Shown piece after piece: positions 7,742 through 13,632 of a stretch of 13,632 nt of DNA; position 1 is the first letter of the stretch, and every line of letters starts with the position of its first letter. The DNA is from DASYSA01 sp036003885. Its GTDB lineage: Bacteria; Acidobacteriota; Blastocatellia; UBA7656. The DNA lies in NCBI GenBank assembly GCA_036003885.1, contig DASYSA010000620.1:1-13632 (forward strand). The letters run 5' to 3'. Position numbers and translations under genes: made by a program. The notes beneath the pieces were generated by a model. The model saw nothing but the letters and a program-made list of their open reading frames with translations, was not told the DNA's origin and ran no database searches.

Positions 7742-7850
7742 TGTAGGCTGAAGTGAAAGATCCCCAACCTTCCGGTTGGGGGATTGCGGAGCCGGCACGC
7801 CGTTTCTGTAGGCCGAAGTGAAAGATCCCCAACCTTCCGGTTGGGGGATT
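7742..7850 (+). repeat. REP-like hairpin units 4-5 (opposite orientation)
   Basis: Two 44-base units (7742-7785 and 7807-7850) identical at 43 of 44 positions, repeated with a 65-bp period. Each reads TGTAGG, then GAAGTGAAAGAT, then a perfect 8-bp-stem hairpin CCCCAACC-TTCC-GGTTGGGG (7762-7781 and 7827-7846), then GATT. With units 1-3 they form a head-to-head cluster like BIME/REPIN arrays. No RAYT-type transposase is encoded in the window. Confidence 0.85.
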
Positions 7851-7856
7851 CGCTTC

Positions 7857-7896
7857 ATCCCCGAGGGGCTACGAAACGTTGAAACGGTTCGGGGAT
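7857..7896. repeat. Hairpin with ATCCCCGA/TCGGGGAT stem
   Basis: A perfect 8-bp stem (7857-7864 with 7889-7896) around a 24-base loop that contains GAAACG twice. It lies just beyond the hairpin cluster, about 90 bases downstream of the minus-strand porin stop. It might serve as a 3'-end structure for that gene, but no T-tract follows on either strand. Confidence 0.5.
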
Positions 7897-7911
7897 CCGC
7901 CCAGTCGAGAC

Positions 7912-7925
7912 CACCCCTCTGAAGA
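7912..7925 (+). repeat. 14-bp direct repeat, right copy
   Basis: CACCCCTCTGAAGA, identical to 7553-7566. This copy continues into AGGG, so that CCCCTC-TGAA-GAAGGG could form a small hairpin with one mismatch. Confidence 0.6.
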
Positions 7926-7986
7926 AGGGTATCAACGATAAGACGCCCGTATCAATGCACATGCTCCAGATTCGAATCCTCCTCCA

Positions 7987-9657
7987 TCAAAAACTGATCA
8001 AGGTTTGGATGTAAGAGAAATGCGACAAGTCCGACGTTTGCCTGGTGAGCTTCGCGAATCTACCCGGAATGAACAACGAGTATCCCGCCATGAATTTCAG
8101 ATGTTCCCGGTACGGAAAGCGCACCGTGAAGTCGAGTTCCTGTCCAAGCTGCTTGCTTGATACTCCATCCGGATCGAACCCGAGAGTTCCTCCTGCGGCA
8201 TTACTCCACCGGCCCCCTGCCTGATGAAGAAGAAACTTGTGGTAATCGGCATCAAACGAAAGTTTGTTGGCTGGATTCAAGCCAAAGTTGAGCCGGTAGT
8301 CATGCAGGTTCCTCCAGCCAAGTAGATCCATGAAACCGTGGTGCGTGTGATTGGTGGGAAAGAGGTCTATGAACTCTCGTGAGTCTCCGTCACGGGAATT
8401 ACTGTCCCCGGTCGCGAACGCATATTCGAAACCGAAGTGAGGCGCACTCGCGGTCTTGAAATACTTGCCCACTCTCCCTGACAGTCCTACAGCCAGATGA
8501 TCATCCGGCCCGCGGTGACCTGTTTGAAATGCCGCCTCGCCGTCGAAATAGAACCCGCCCTCGAACCTTGACTCCTGCCTTCCGCCCATCGTGTAGATGC
8601 TGGTGCTGGTCGCGTCAGCCCAGATCCGGTTCTCTCCGATACTGGCGAAGTTGTCTCTCAAAAGGAACGCGTACGCCTCGAGTTTGTGATGTGGGTTGTC
8701 GTTGAGAAGCTTCAGATAAGCGCCGTAAAACTCCTGATGTGGAGGAGGAGATAAGAAGTAGGGATCCTCGTCTTCATCGAGTCCCGAGGTAACTTGACGC
8801 GGCACGAAAATAAACGAGAACCCGTGTGCGTCGACTACCCGGGAGGCGAAGAAGTCGATCGACCAGCTCTTTCTCGCGAGGACTGCCTTCAGTGCGTCGA
8901 AAGCTCGCCCCACGTTGTCCCAATCTGAGGCCCCCACCAATCGCTCATTCCCATAGCTGAGTTCCTGCCGTCCTATTCTCAACGAAAGACCTGGAGTCAG
9001 GAAGCGGTCCGCCTGAATGTACGCCTGGTGAAGGTCTAAGTTTGCAATGCTGCCGGTGGTCGAAAACTCGTTGCCCCAGAGGCGTGAGTCCTGAATCTCC
9101 GCGAACCCGGACAGGTTGTCGGTCAGACTTGCCCTGGCGCGCAACCTCACTCTCTGCCTCACGAAAGAATCCACGCCTACTATCGAACGATTCGGGTCGT
9201 TATCGGTTACTTCGGGCCGAAGCCTTATCTCGCCTCCGAACTCGATGCGACTATCTTTCTTTTGCGGTTCGTTCTGTCCTTGAGGGACAGCCACCTCTCG
9301 AGATGCGGGTGGGGACGCCTTCAGGTCCAGGGCAGGTTGATCCGGGCTGACGGTAGAAGCCTTTGGTGGGCTGTCAGTCCGAGTTACCTCTGCTGCACGC
9401 GCCAGCGTTGGCGTCTCGATCTCTCCGAATTTCTTTCTCAGTTCTGCATTTTCGCGCCTGAGGGTCTCGATCTGCCTTTCGAGCGTCTCGAGCCTTTTCG
9501 AAATCGCTTCGATCTTGTCAGTCTTATTGGCGCCGTTGGCATCCTGCGCCATGGCTTCGCCTGTCATCGTAATGACAAGACATAACAGTGTGAGGAGAAT
9601 CGGGAACCTCAATGACGAGGCCGTTCGGACTGGAGCAAAGATTCCATTCGAGTACAT
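7987..9657 (-). CDS. Outer-membrane porin, alginate-export (AlgE-like) family, with N-terminal coiled coil
   Basis: Predicted 556 aa. A Sec signal peptide (hydrophobic core about 17-31) ends in EAMA-Q, with likely cleavage after A37. Next is a heptad-rich coiled coil (about 46-79, KIEAISKRLETLERQIETL), a Pro/Ser-rich linker (about 90-135), then a beta-barrel from about 139 (FGGEIRLRPEV). The segment RQRVRLRARASLTDNLSGFA, the DLHQAYIQ strand, and GRQELSYGNERLVG with DWDNVGRAFDA match the alginate-export barrel signature. The chain ends in Phe, as outer-membrane barrels usually do. Despite the family name, the substrate here is unknown; small anionic or sugar-like solutes are possible. The ATG at 9657 is preferred over the longer open frame (to 9783) because it follows AAGGAGA by 8 bases and puts the signal peptide near the N-terminus. 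It is a lone gene, convergent with the operon to the left. Confidence 0.85.
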   Translation of the reverse strand: MYSNGIFAPVRTASSLRFPILLTLLCLVITMTGEAMAQDANGANKTDKIEAISKRLETLERQIETLRRENAELRKKFGEIETPTLARAAEVTRTDSPPKASTVSPDQPALDLKASPPASREVAVPQGQNEPQKKDSRIEFGGEIRLRPEVTDNDPNRSIVGVDSFVRQRVRLRARASLTDNLSGFAEIQDSRLWGNEFSTTGSIANLDLHQAYIQADRFLTPGLSLRIGRQELSYGNERLVGASDWDNVGRAFDALKAVLARKSWSIDFFASRVVDAHGFSFIFVPRQVTSGLDEDEDPYFLSPPPHQEFYGAYLKLLNDNPHHKLEAYAFLLRDNFASIGENRIWADATSTSIYTMGGRQESRFEGGFYFDGEAAFQTGHRGPDDHLAVGLSGRVGKYFKTASAPHFGFEYAFATGDSNSRDGDSREFIDLFPTNHTHHGFMDLLGWRNLHDYRLNFGLNPANKLSFDADYHKFLLHQAGGRWSNAAGGTLGFDPDGVSSKQLGQELDFTVRFPYREHLKFMAGYSLFIPGRFAKLTRQTSDLSHFSYIQTLISF

Positions 9658-9665
9658 CGATGTTG

Positions 9666-9672
9666 TCTCCTT
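9666..9672 (-). promoter_or_regulatory. Ribosome binding site for the porin
   Basis: AAGGAGA on the minus strand, 8 bases before the ATG at 9657. It decides the start in favour of the shorter protein whose signal peptide is correctly placed. Confidence 0.7.
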
Positions 9673-9989
9673 CCTTCCGCGGAAGCGTGTTTCCGGGAAG
9701 CTGGTCCTGGTTTCATTTGCCGGCGGTAGCAGGGCCCGCTCAGCGGGGACGAAATGGTGTGACCCCCATCGTGACAGCGCCAATAGGCGGCTTGATCCTT
9801 GAAGACTTCATGGGACTCAAACGCGATCCCAGGAGTCCAGTTCCCAAGTTAATCTGAAAACGAGATACGTGCAATAGATTACAACGGCAGAATTGCAGCT
9901 CGCCGACGAAGCGACTGCGCGATCTCTGATGCCAATGGGCGTCCCCTGGTGGCCTGGGCCAGTCAGGAATGGCGAAGGTCGCGGTCCTT

Positions 9990-10017
9990 TTGCTTGCTGC
10001 GCTGGTGACTTGATATT
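9990..10017 (+). promoter_or_regulatory. Weak sigma70-like promoter candidate for the hydrolase/ligase operon
   Basis: TTGCTT (9990-9995) and GATATT (10012-10017) are separated by 16 bases. Matches to consensus are 3-4 of 6 at each box, so this is only a candidate. It lies about 145 bases upstream of the hydrolase start and just before the phased repeat at 10034. Confidence 0.2.
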
Positions 10018-10033
10018 AGTATGGTGCCTCCGT

Positions 10034-10062
10034 GATTCACCGGAAGTGAACGGACGTGAATC
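10034..10062 (+). promoter_or_regulatory. Candidate operator: phased TTCAC/GTGAA half-sites
   Basis: GATTCAC (10034-10040) and GTGAATC (10056-10062) are perfect reverse complements. Between them a further GTGAA starts at 10046. The three half-sites TTCAC, GTGAA, GTGAA start at 10036, 10046 and 10056, exactly one helical turn apart. This is the layout of a repressor or activator site for the downstream operon; no regulator gene is in the window. Confidence 0.35.
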
Positions 10063-10162
10063 GGCGAGCCGGCTATCATGGGAGGGCTCTCGGATCGGGC
10101 CGCCAACCGGCTGAACAGATCGGCGCCCATCGGCCATTTTGAGTCCCGCACCCAGGAGAACG

Positions 10163-11137
10163 ATGCCGAATATAAATACGGTTAAGGGTCCAATCGAGAG
10201 TGCACAGCTCGGCACTACGTTGATGCACGAGCATGTCTTCATTCTTACCCCGGAGATTGCGCAGAACTTCCCGAAAGACTGGGGCGATGAAGAGCAGCGC
10301 ATCGCCGACGCAATTACGCGAATGAACGAGCTGAAGGCCCGAGGCGTCGATTCGATCGTCGATCTCACGGTCATCGGACTCGGGCGATACATCCCTCGAA
10401 TCAAACGTGTGGCCGAAAAGACAGGAATCAATATCATGGCCGCGACCGGCGTCTACACCTACAACGATGTGCCGATGTACTTTCACTTTCGCGGACCCGG
10501 GACTGTATTGGGTGGCCCCGAGCTCATGACCGAGATGTTTGCCAGAGACATCGAAGAAGGAATCGCCGATACGGGAGTCAAAGCCGCCATTCTCAAGTGC
10601 GCAACCGACCAGCAGGGCGTGACTCCGGGAGTCGATCGGGTCTTGCGCGCGGTTGCGCAGGCTCATCGCAAGACAGGCGTTCCAATCTCGACTCATACCC
10701 ATGCCCACAGCGAACGCGGGCTGGATCAACAGCGCATTTTCGAGGAAGAAGGCGTGGACCTGTCTCGAGTAATCATCGGGCACTCGGGCGATACGACCGA
10801 CCTCGACTACCTCGAGAAGGTCATCGCAAGGGGATCTTACATAGGAATGGATCGGTTCGGCATTGATACGATACTGCCGTTTGAAGATCGCGTCAGCACG
10901 GTCGCCCGGATGTGTGAACGAGGGCACGCGGGTAAGATGGTTCTGTCTCACGACGCGGCTTGCTTTAGCGACTGGCTGCCCGATGCCGTCTACACGATGA
11001 TGCCGAACTGGCATTACCTGCACATTCACAACGATGTGATCCCCGCCCTCAAACAGCGAGGCGTCACAGACGACCAGATTTCTACAATGCTTATCGACAA
11101 TCCTCGAAAGATATTTGAGAGGCGGGGTTCTTACTGA
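10163..11137 (+). CDS. Phosphotriesterase-family metal hydrolase, lactonase-like (PLL/PPH type)
   Basis: 324-aa cytosolic TIM-barrel amidohydrolase, normal length for the family. All binuclear metal ligands are visible: H22-x-H24 (TLMHEHVF), the carboxylated lysine K145 (AAILKCATD), H178 (ISTHTHAH), H207 (IIGHSGD) and D264 (LSHDAACF). GMDRFGIDTILPF (about 228-240) matches the DR[FY]G loop of phosphotriesterase-like lactonases rather than true organophosphate hydrolases. From memory it closely resembles mycobacterial PPH across its length. The likely reaction is hydrolysis of a lactone (for example an acyl-homoserine lactone or oxo-lactone), with phosphotriesters as possible side substrates. 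The ATG at 10163 follows AGGAG (10154-10158) and is preferred over a TTG at 10139. The stop TGA shares its last base with the ATG of the acyl-CoA synthetase, so the two are translationally coupled. Confidence 0.88.
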   Translation: MPNINTVKGPIESAQLGTTLMHEHVFILTPEIAQNFPKDWGDEEQRIADAITRMNELKARGVDSIVDLTVIGLGRYIPRIKRVAEKTGINIMAATGVYTYNDVPMYFHFRGPGTVLGGPELMTEMFARDIEEGIADTGVKAAILKCATDQQGVTPGVDRVLRAVAQAHRKTGVPISTHTHAHSERGLDQQRIFEEEGVDLSRVIIGHSGDTTDLDYLEKVIARGSYIGMDRFGIDTILPFEDRVSTVARMCERGHAGKMVLSHDAACFSDWLPDAVYTMMPNWHYLHIHNDVIPALKQRGVTDDQISTMLIDNPRKIFERRGSY

Positions 11138-12639
11138 TGATTCGTCCATTTGATTACAGCGAAATCACGCGCGGCGCGGACGGCATATCCCGTTATGACC
11201 GGCGGCCACGCTCTCTAGTCGAGATGCTGCGAGCCACAATAGACAAGACTCCCGATCACGAAGCCCTGGTAGAGCTTGGCGGAGAGCGAATCACCTACCG
11301 GCAGCTATGGGACAGGTCGGCCCGCGTGTCTGGAGGATTGAAAGCTCAGGGCGTGAACCGGAGTGACCGCGTAGCCATTCGTTTGGGCAACGGAGTCGAT
11401 TGGTGCATTGCGTTCTTCGGATCCCAGATGGCTGGTGCAGTGGCGGTGCCGGTCAACACCCGCTTCAGCGAATCGGAGGTCGAGTATGTGGTCACGGATT
11501 CAGGCTCGTGCTTTACTTTCCTTCCGGGCGCTCCGCTCCCCGACGGTGAACCGTTTGTAGTCGAGGACCTCGCGCCCAGGGACCTGTCGGGAATCTTCTA
11601 CACGAGCGGCACGACCGGCTTTCCAAAAGGGGCAATGACCACGCACGAGAACTTCCTGTCGAACATTGAAACCTGTCGGCGGGTCTCGAAGCTTCCGATG
11701 GATGGCAGCATTCGCAATCTTGTATCGGTTCCGCTCTTTCACGTGACCGGTTGTAACAGCCAGTTGCTGCCAACCTGTGAGGCCGGCGACACGCTCGTGA
11801 TAATGCCCGCGTTCGAGGTCCAGGCTTTCATGAAGGCGATTCGCGATGAACGAATCAATCTGCTCACCTCAGTGCCTGCCGTCTATTGGCTCGCGATCAA
11901 CCAACCGAACTTCAAAGAGCTGGACACGAGTGCGATTCGTTGGATCAGCTATGGGGGCGCCCCGATTGCTCCCGAGCTTGTCGCGCGAATCATGGAGGCC
12001 TTCCCGAACGCGCGAGTGGGGAACGGTTTTGGGTTGAGTGAGACCTCCTCGGTGGCGACCTACCTTCCGCACGAGTATGCGCACTTGCGGCCCGAGTCGG
12101 TCGGTTTTGCGGCGCCGGTCGTCGATCTCGAACTCTTCGAACCGGATCGGGAGACGGGTGTAGGTGAACTGCTCGTGCGAGGGCCGAACGTGGTCAACGG
12201 CTACTGGAGCAAACCCGAGGCGACCGCCGAGACTTTTGTCGACGGCTGGTTGCACACCGGAGACATGGCGCGGATAGATGACGAGGGGTTCGTACAGATC
12301 GTTGATCGCAAGAAGGACATGATCTGCCGCGGCGGGGAGAACGTCTACTGTGTCGAGGTCGAGAACGCTTTGGCCGCGCATCCGGCGATCTTTGAGGTTG
12401 CGGTGCTCGGCGTGCCCGATGAGGTGATGGGTGAAAAGGTCGGCGCGATCATCGTGCCTCGGCCGGGGCAAAAAGCCGATGTCGATGACATTCTCTCATT
12501 CGCGCATAAACACCTGGCGGACTTCAAGGTCCCGCAGTACCTCTCGATCCGCGCGGAACCGTTGCCCCGGAATCCCGGCGGCAAGATACTGAAGGGAAAA
12601 ATGAGAAAAGAGATTGAGTGGGGCAAGCCCGTGAAGTGA
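11137..12639 (+). CDS. AMP-dependent acyl-CoA synthetase (class I adenylate-forming)
   Basis: 500 aa, usual length for fatty-acyl or aryl-CoA ligases. Motifs in order: the ATP-binding P-loop YTSGTTGFPKG (155-165), PLFHVTG (199-205), YGGAPIAPE (272-280), GFGLSETSS (297-305), GWLHTGDMARIDDEGF (370-385) with the conserved TGD, the hinge DRKKD (390-394), RGGENVYCVEVE (398-409), and the catalytic lysine K483 in NPGGKILKG. It would convert a carboxylic acid, ATP and CoA to acyl-CoA, AMP and pyrophosphate in the cytosol. The acyl substrate is not readable from sequence; the overlap with the lactonase-like gene suggests a hydroxy-acid product of that enzyme. The ATG overlaps the upstream TGA by one base (TGATG). 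Two bases after its stop, a palindromic repeat begins. Confidence 0.92.
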   Translation: MIRPFDYSEITRGADGISRYDRRPRSLVEMLRATIDKTPDHEALVELGGERITYRQLWDRSARVSGGLKAQGVNRSDRVAIRLGNGVDWCIAFFGSQMAGAVAVPVNTRFSESEVEYVVTDSGSCFTFLPGAPLPDGEPFVVEDLAPRDLSGIFYTSGTTGFPKGAMTTHENFLSNIETCRRVSKLPMDGSIRNLVSVPLFHVTGCNSQLLPTCEAGDTLVIMPAFEVQAFMKAIRDERINLLTSVPAVYWLAINQPNFKELDTSAIRWISYGGAPIAPELVARIMEAFPNARVGNGFGLSETSSVATYLPHEYAHLRPESVGFAAPVVDLELFEPDRETGVGELLVRGPNVVNGYWSKPEATAETFVDGWLHTGDMARIDDEGFVQIVDRKKDMICRGGENVYCVEVENALAAHPAIFEVAVLGVPDEVMGEKVGAIIVPRPGQKADVDDILSFAHKHLADFKVPQYLSIRAEPLPRNPGGKILKGKMRKEIEWGKPVK

Positions 12640-12641
12640 AG

Positions 12642-12716
12642 GCCACGAATCACACGAATCTCACGAATGATCACGAATGATTCGTGAAGATTCGCGCAAT
12701 TCGCGTGATTCGTGGC
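12642..12716. repeat. 75-bp heptad palindrome, copy 2
   Basis: Same element as 2785-2859: 75 bp, GCC to GGC, eight heptads. The left arm has CACGAAT at 12644, 12653, 12662 and 12672. The right arm has ATTCGTG at 12680, ATTCGCG at 12690 and 12699, and ATTCGTG at 12708. Spacing matches copy 1 exactly, and about 61 of 75 bases are identical by hand count. It begins 2 bases after the acyl-CoA synthetase stop and might double as a transcript 3'-end hairpin. Confidence 0.88.
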
Positions 12717-12855
12717 TGGCCCTTCTCGCCCTGTAGTGGACGTCCAGACGCAGGCTGAGTTATTGTCTCGAAGACCAGTGGACTCGATTCCTGCTGATTC
12801 GCCTGATCAACTCATCGACTCACTCAAATTGATCCTGAATAAGGAGCGATTAACC

Positions 12856-13632
12856 ATGAACGCATTCCCGTTTCACAGCTCGACTCGAACCGTCTTGAGA
12901 AAGATCATCGTCCTTCAATTGTTGGCTGTTTTGCTTGCGGCATCGGCTTCGGCTCAGCAGCCTGCCACCAGGAGGCCGTTGACCCACTCAGACTACGATA
13001 GCTGGCGCGCAATTCAGGGACAGACTCTCTCACGCGACGGCAAATTCGTAGCGTATGCGCTTGTGCCTCAGGATGGCGATGGCGAAATAGTCGTTCGCAA
13101 CCTTGCAACAGGAGCAGAGTGGCGGCATGTTCGCGGCGCACAACCGACCCGCCAGGCGGACCCAACCGGGGAGTTGCCTGCCGGCCCTCCGGTCTTTGTG
13201 GGACGGCCCTCGTTCACCGCCGACAGCCGCTTCGTAATCTTTTCGATTCTTCCGACAAAGGCCGAAACAGAAAAGGCGAAGAAGGAGAAGAAGAAGCCCG
13301 AAGAGATGCCGAAGAACGCGATGGGAATCATGGACCTCGGCACCGGCGAGGTCACTCGGGTCGATCGAGTGAAGAGCTTTCAAGTTCCGGAGAGCGGCAT
13401 AGGCTGGATCGCCTATTTGCTCGAGGCCAAGCCTGAGGAAAAGAAGACCGACGATAGAAGACCACCCGACACTCCTGCGGCGGCGGGCCCACCCGATAGG
13501 AGAAGGCGAGGAAGTAAGAAGGAATATGGCAGCGATCTCCTGCTGCGCAACCTGGGCGACAAGAGCGAGCGCACGTTTGCCGATGTGCTCGAATATACCT
13601 TCAGCAAGGATGGAAAGAGACTTGTTTTCGCT
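12856..13632 (+). CDS. Secreted S9-family (prolyl oligopeptidase-like) peptidase, N-terminal part (runs off the right edge)
   Basis: The first 259 codons are present and the frame is open at the right edge. The start ATG follows AAGGAG (12841-12846) by 9 bases. A Sec signal peptide spans about 1-33 (hydrophobic 17-31, ending ASA-QQ). The mature N-terminus reads LTHSDYDSWRAIQGQTLSRDGKFVAYAL, then DGEIVVRNLATG, FTADSRFVIFS and YTFSKDGKRLVFA, the SxDGKxxAY repeats of a WD40-like beta-propeller that precedes the S9 alpha/beta-hydrolase domain. The catalytic Ser-Asp-His part lies outside the window. Two charged inserts interrupt the propeller: KAETEKAKKEKKKPEEMPK (135-153) and a Lys/Arg/Pro-rich stretch at about 191-222. 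Export to the periplasm or surface for peptide degradation is likely. An alternative is a non-peptidase propeller hydrolase, which cannot be excluded without the C-terminus. Confidence 0.78.
   Translation, partial: MNAFPFHSSTRTVLRKIIVLQLLAVLLAASASAQQPATRRPLTHSDYDSWRAIQGQTLSRDGKFVAYALVPQDGDGEIVVRNLATGAEWRHVRGAQPTRQADPTGELPAGPPVFVGRPSFTADSRFVIFSILPTKAETEKAKKEKKKPEEMPKNAMGIMDLGTGEVTRVDRVKSFQVPESGIGWIAYLLEAKPEEKKTDDRRPPDTPAAAGPPDRRRRGSKKEYGSDLLLRNLGDKSERTFADVLEYTFSKDGKRLVFA

Larger units (their letters stand above)
7479..7986. other. Gene-free convergent intergenic region rich in hairpins
   Basis: This 508-bp spacer separates two convergent genes. Open frames here are made of repeat sequence and look non-coding. 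In order it holds a GTGAT-type hairpin, one copy of a 14-bp direct repeat, five CCCCAACC/GGTTGGGG hairpins, an ATCCCCGA/TCGGGGAT hairpin and the second 14-bp repeat. From 7926 to 7986 I see only a possible small GATA/TATC pairing. No clear T-tract terminator is present for either gene. Confidence 0.8.
9658..10162. other. Divergent intergenic spacer (porin / hydrolase operon)
   Basis: A 505-bp spacer with no supportable gene. On the minus side only the porin ribosome site is clear; I could not find a convincing -35/-10 pair. On the plus side there is a weak promoter candidate (9990-10017) followed by a phased repeat (10034-10062). A 14-codon signal-peptide-like frame at 9969-10013 is discussed as rejected. 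Confidence 0.6.

Noticed and set aside
7500..7751. 83-aa open frame running through the hairpin repeats
   Set aside because: Its residues are just translated repeat units (recurrent ESPNR-like strings); there is no independent coding signal.
7580..7850. Possible CRISPR array from regularly spaced repeats
   Set aside because: Units occur in both orientations, the repeats are hairpins with decayed members, spacing varies (50 to 66) and related flanks continue into the spacers; no cas gene is present. A REP-like cluster explains it better.
9658..9860. Sigma70 or sigma54 promoter for the porin
   Set aside because: I scanned the minus strand by eye and found no -35/-10 pair or GG/GC pair with enough matches to report.
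9969..10013. 14-codon frame MAKVAVLLLAALVT resembling a truncated signal peptide
   Set aside because: No ribosome site at a usable distance, a stop after 14 codons and no continuing homologous frame; it overlaps the promoter candidate. It could be a decayed gene start, but that is not supportable.
9893..10114. 73-aa open frame in the divergent spacer
   Set aside because: No Shine-Dalgarno, no recognisable composition or motif, and it overlaps the candidate regulatory site.

Overview
The window reads as a chromosomal stretch of a moderately GC-rich Gram-negative bacterium. An outer-membrane barrel gene and a Sec-exported S9 peptidase imply two membranes. The gene repertoire (MoxR-type DUF58/BatA/VWA proteins beside an ABC-2 exporter, an S9 peptidase with Lys/Arg-rich inserts) and the many palindromic intergenic repeats fit Acidobacteriota, perhaps Blastocatellia. 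That placement is inference from family knowledge; there is no rRNA or marker gene here. No rRNA, tRNA, CRISPR array, transposase or integrase was found.

Left block (1-7478, + strand): a tightly packed operon entering from the left edge. Order: ABC ATPase (3' end only), 12-helix ABC-2 permease, DUF58 protein, BatA-like VWA membrane protein, and a 932-aa protein with two VWA domains around an amidotransferase-like domain. Junctions are 4-base GTGA/ATGA overlaps, except between the DUF58 and BatA-like genes, where a nested palindromic repeat of about 150 bp has been interposed. All three VWA-type proteins and the exporter are probably parts of one envelope machine. The MoxR ATPase that usually accompanies DUF58/BatA proteins is not in the window and may lie upstream.

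Middle block (7479-7986): a gene-free convergent intergenic region filled with repeats. It holds a hairpin just after the operon, a cluster of five CCCCAACC/GGTTGGGG hairpins (three in one orientation, two in the other), a further 8-bp-stem hairpin, and a 14-bp direct repeat bracketing the cluster. It resembles REP/BIME/REPIN-type arrays.

Right block: an alginate-export-family outer-membrane porin with an N-terminal coiled coil lies on the minus strand (7987-9657). A 505-bp divergent spacer follows, with a weak promoter candidate and a phased TTCAC/GTGAA site. Then comes a two-gene operon (10163-12639) of a phosphotriesterase-like lactonase-type hydrolase and an acyl-CoA synthetase, overlapping by one base. 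They may open a lactone and activate the resulting hydroxy-acid with CoA. After them sits a second copy of the 75-bp palindrome seen in the left operon, then the start of a secreted S9-family peptidase that runs off the right edge.

The most interesting non-coding signal is the 75-bp palindrome. Two copies about 9.9 kb apart have exactly the same architecture: eight heptads of CACGAAT or its complement, with start spacings 9-9-10, 8, 10-9-9. The heptads are conserved and the spacers vary.
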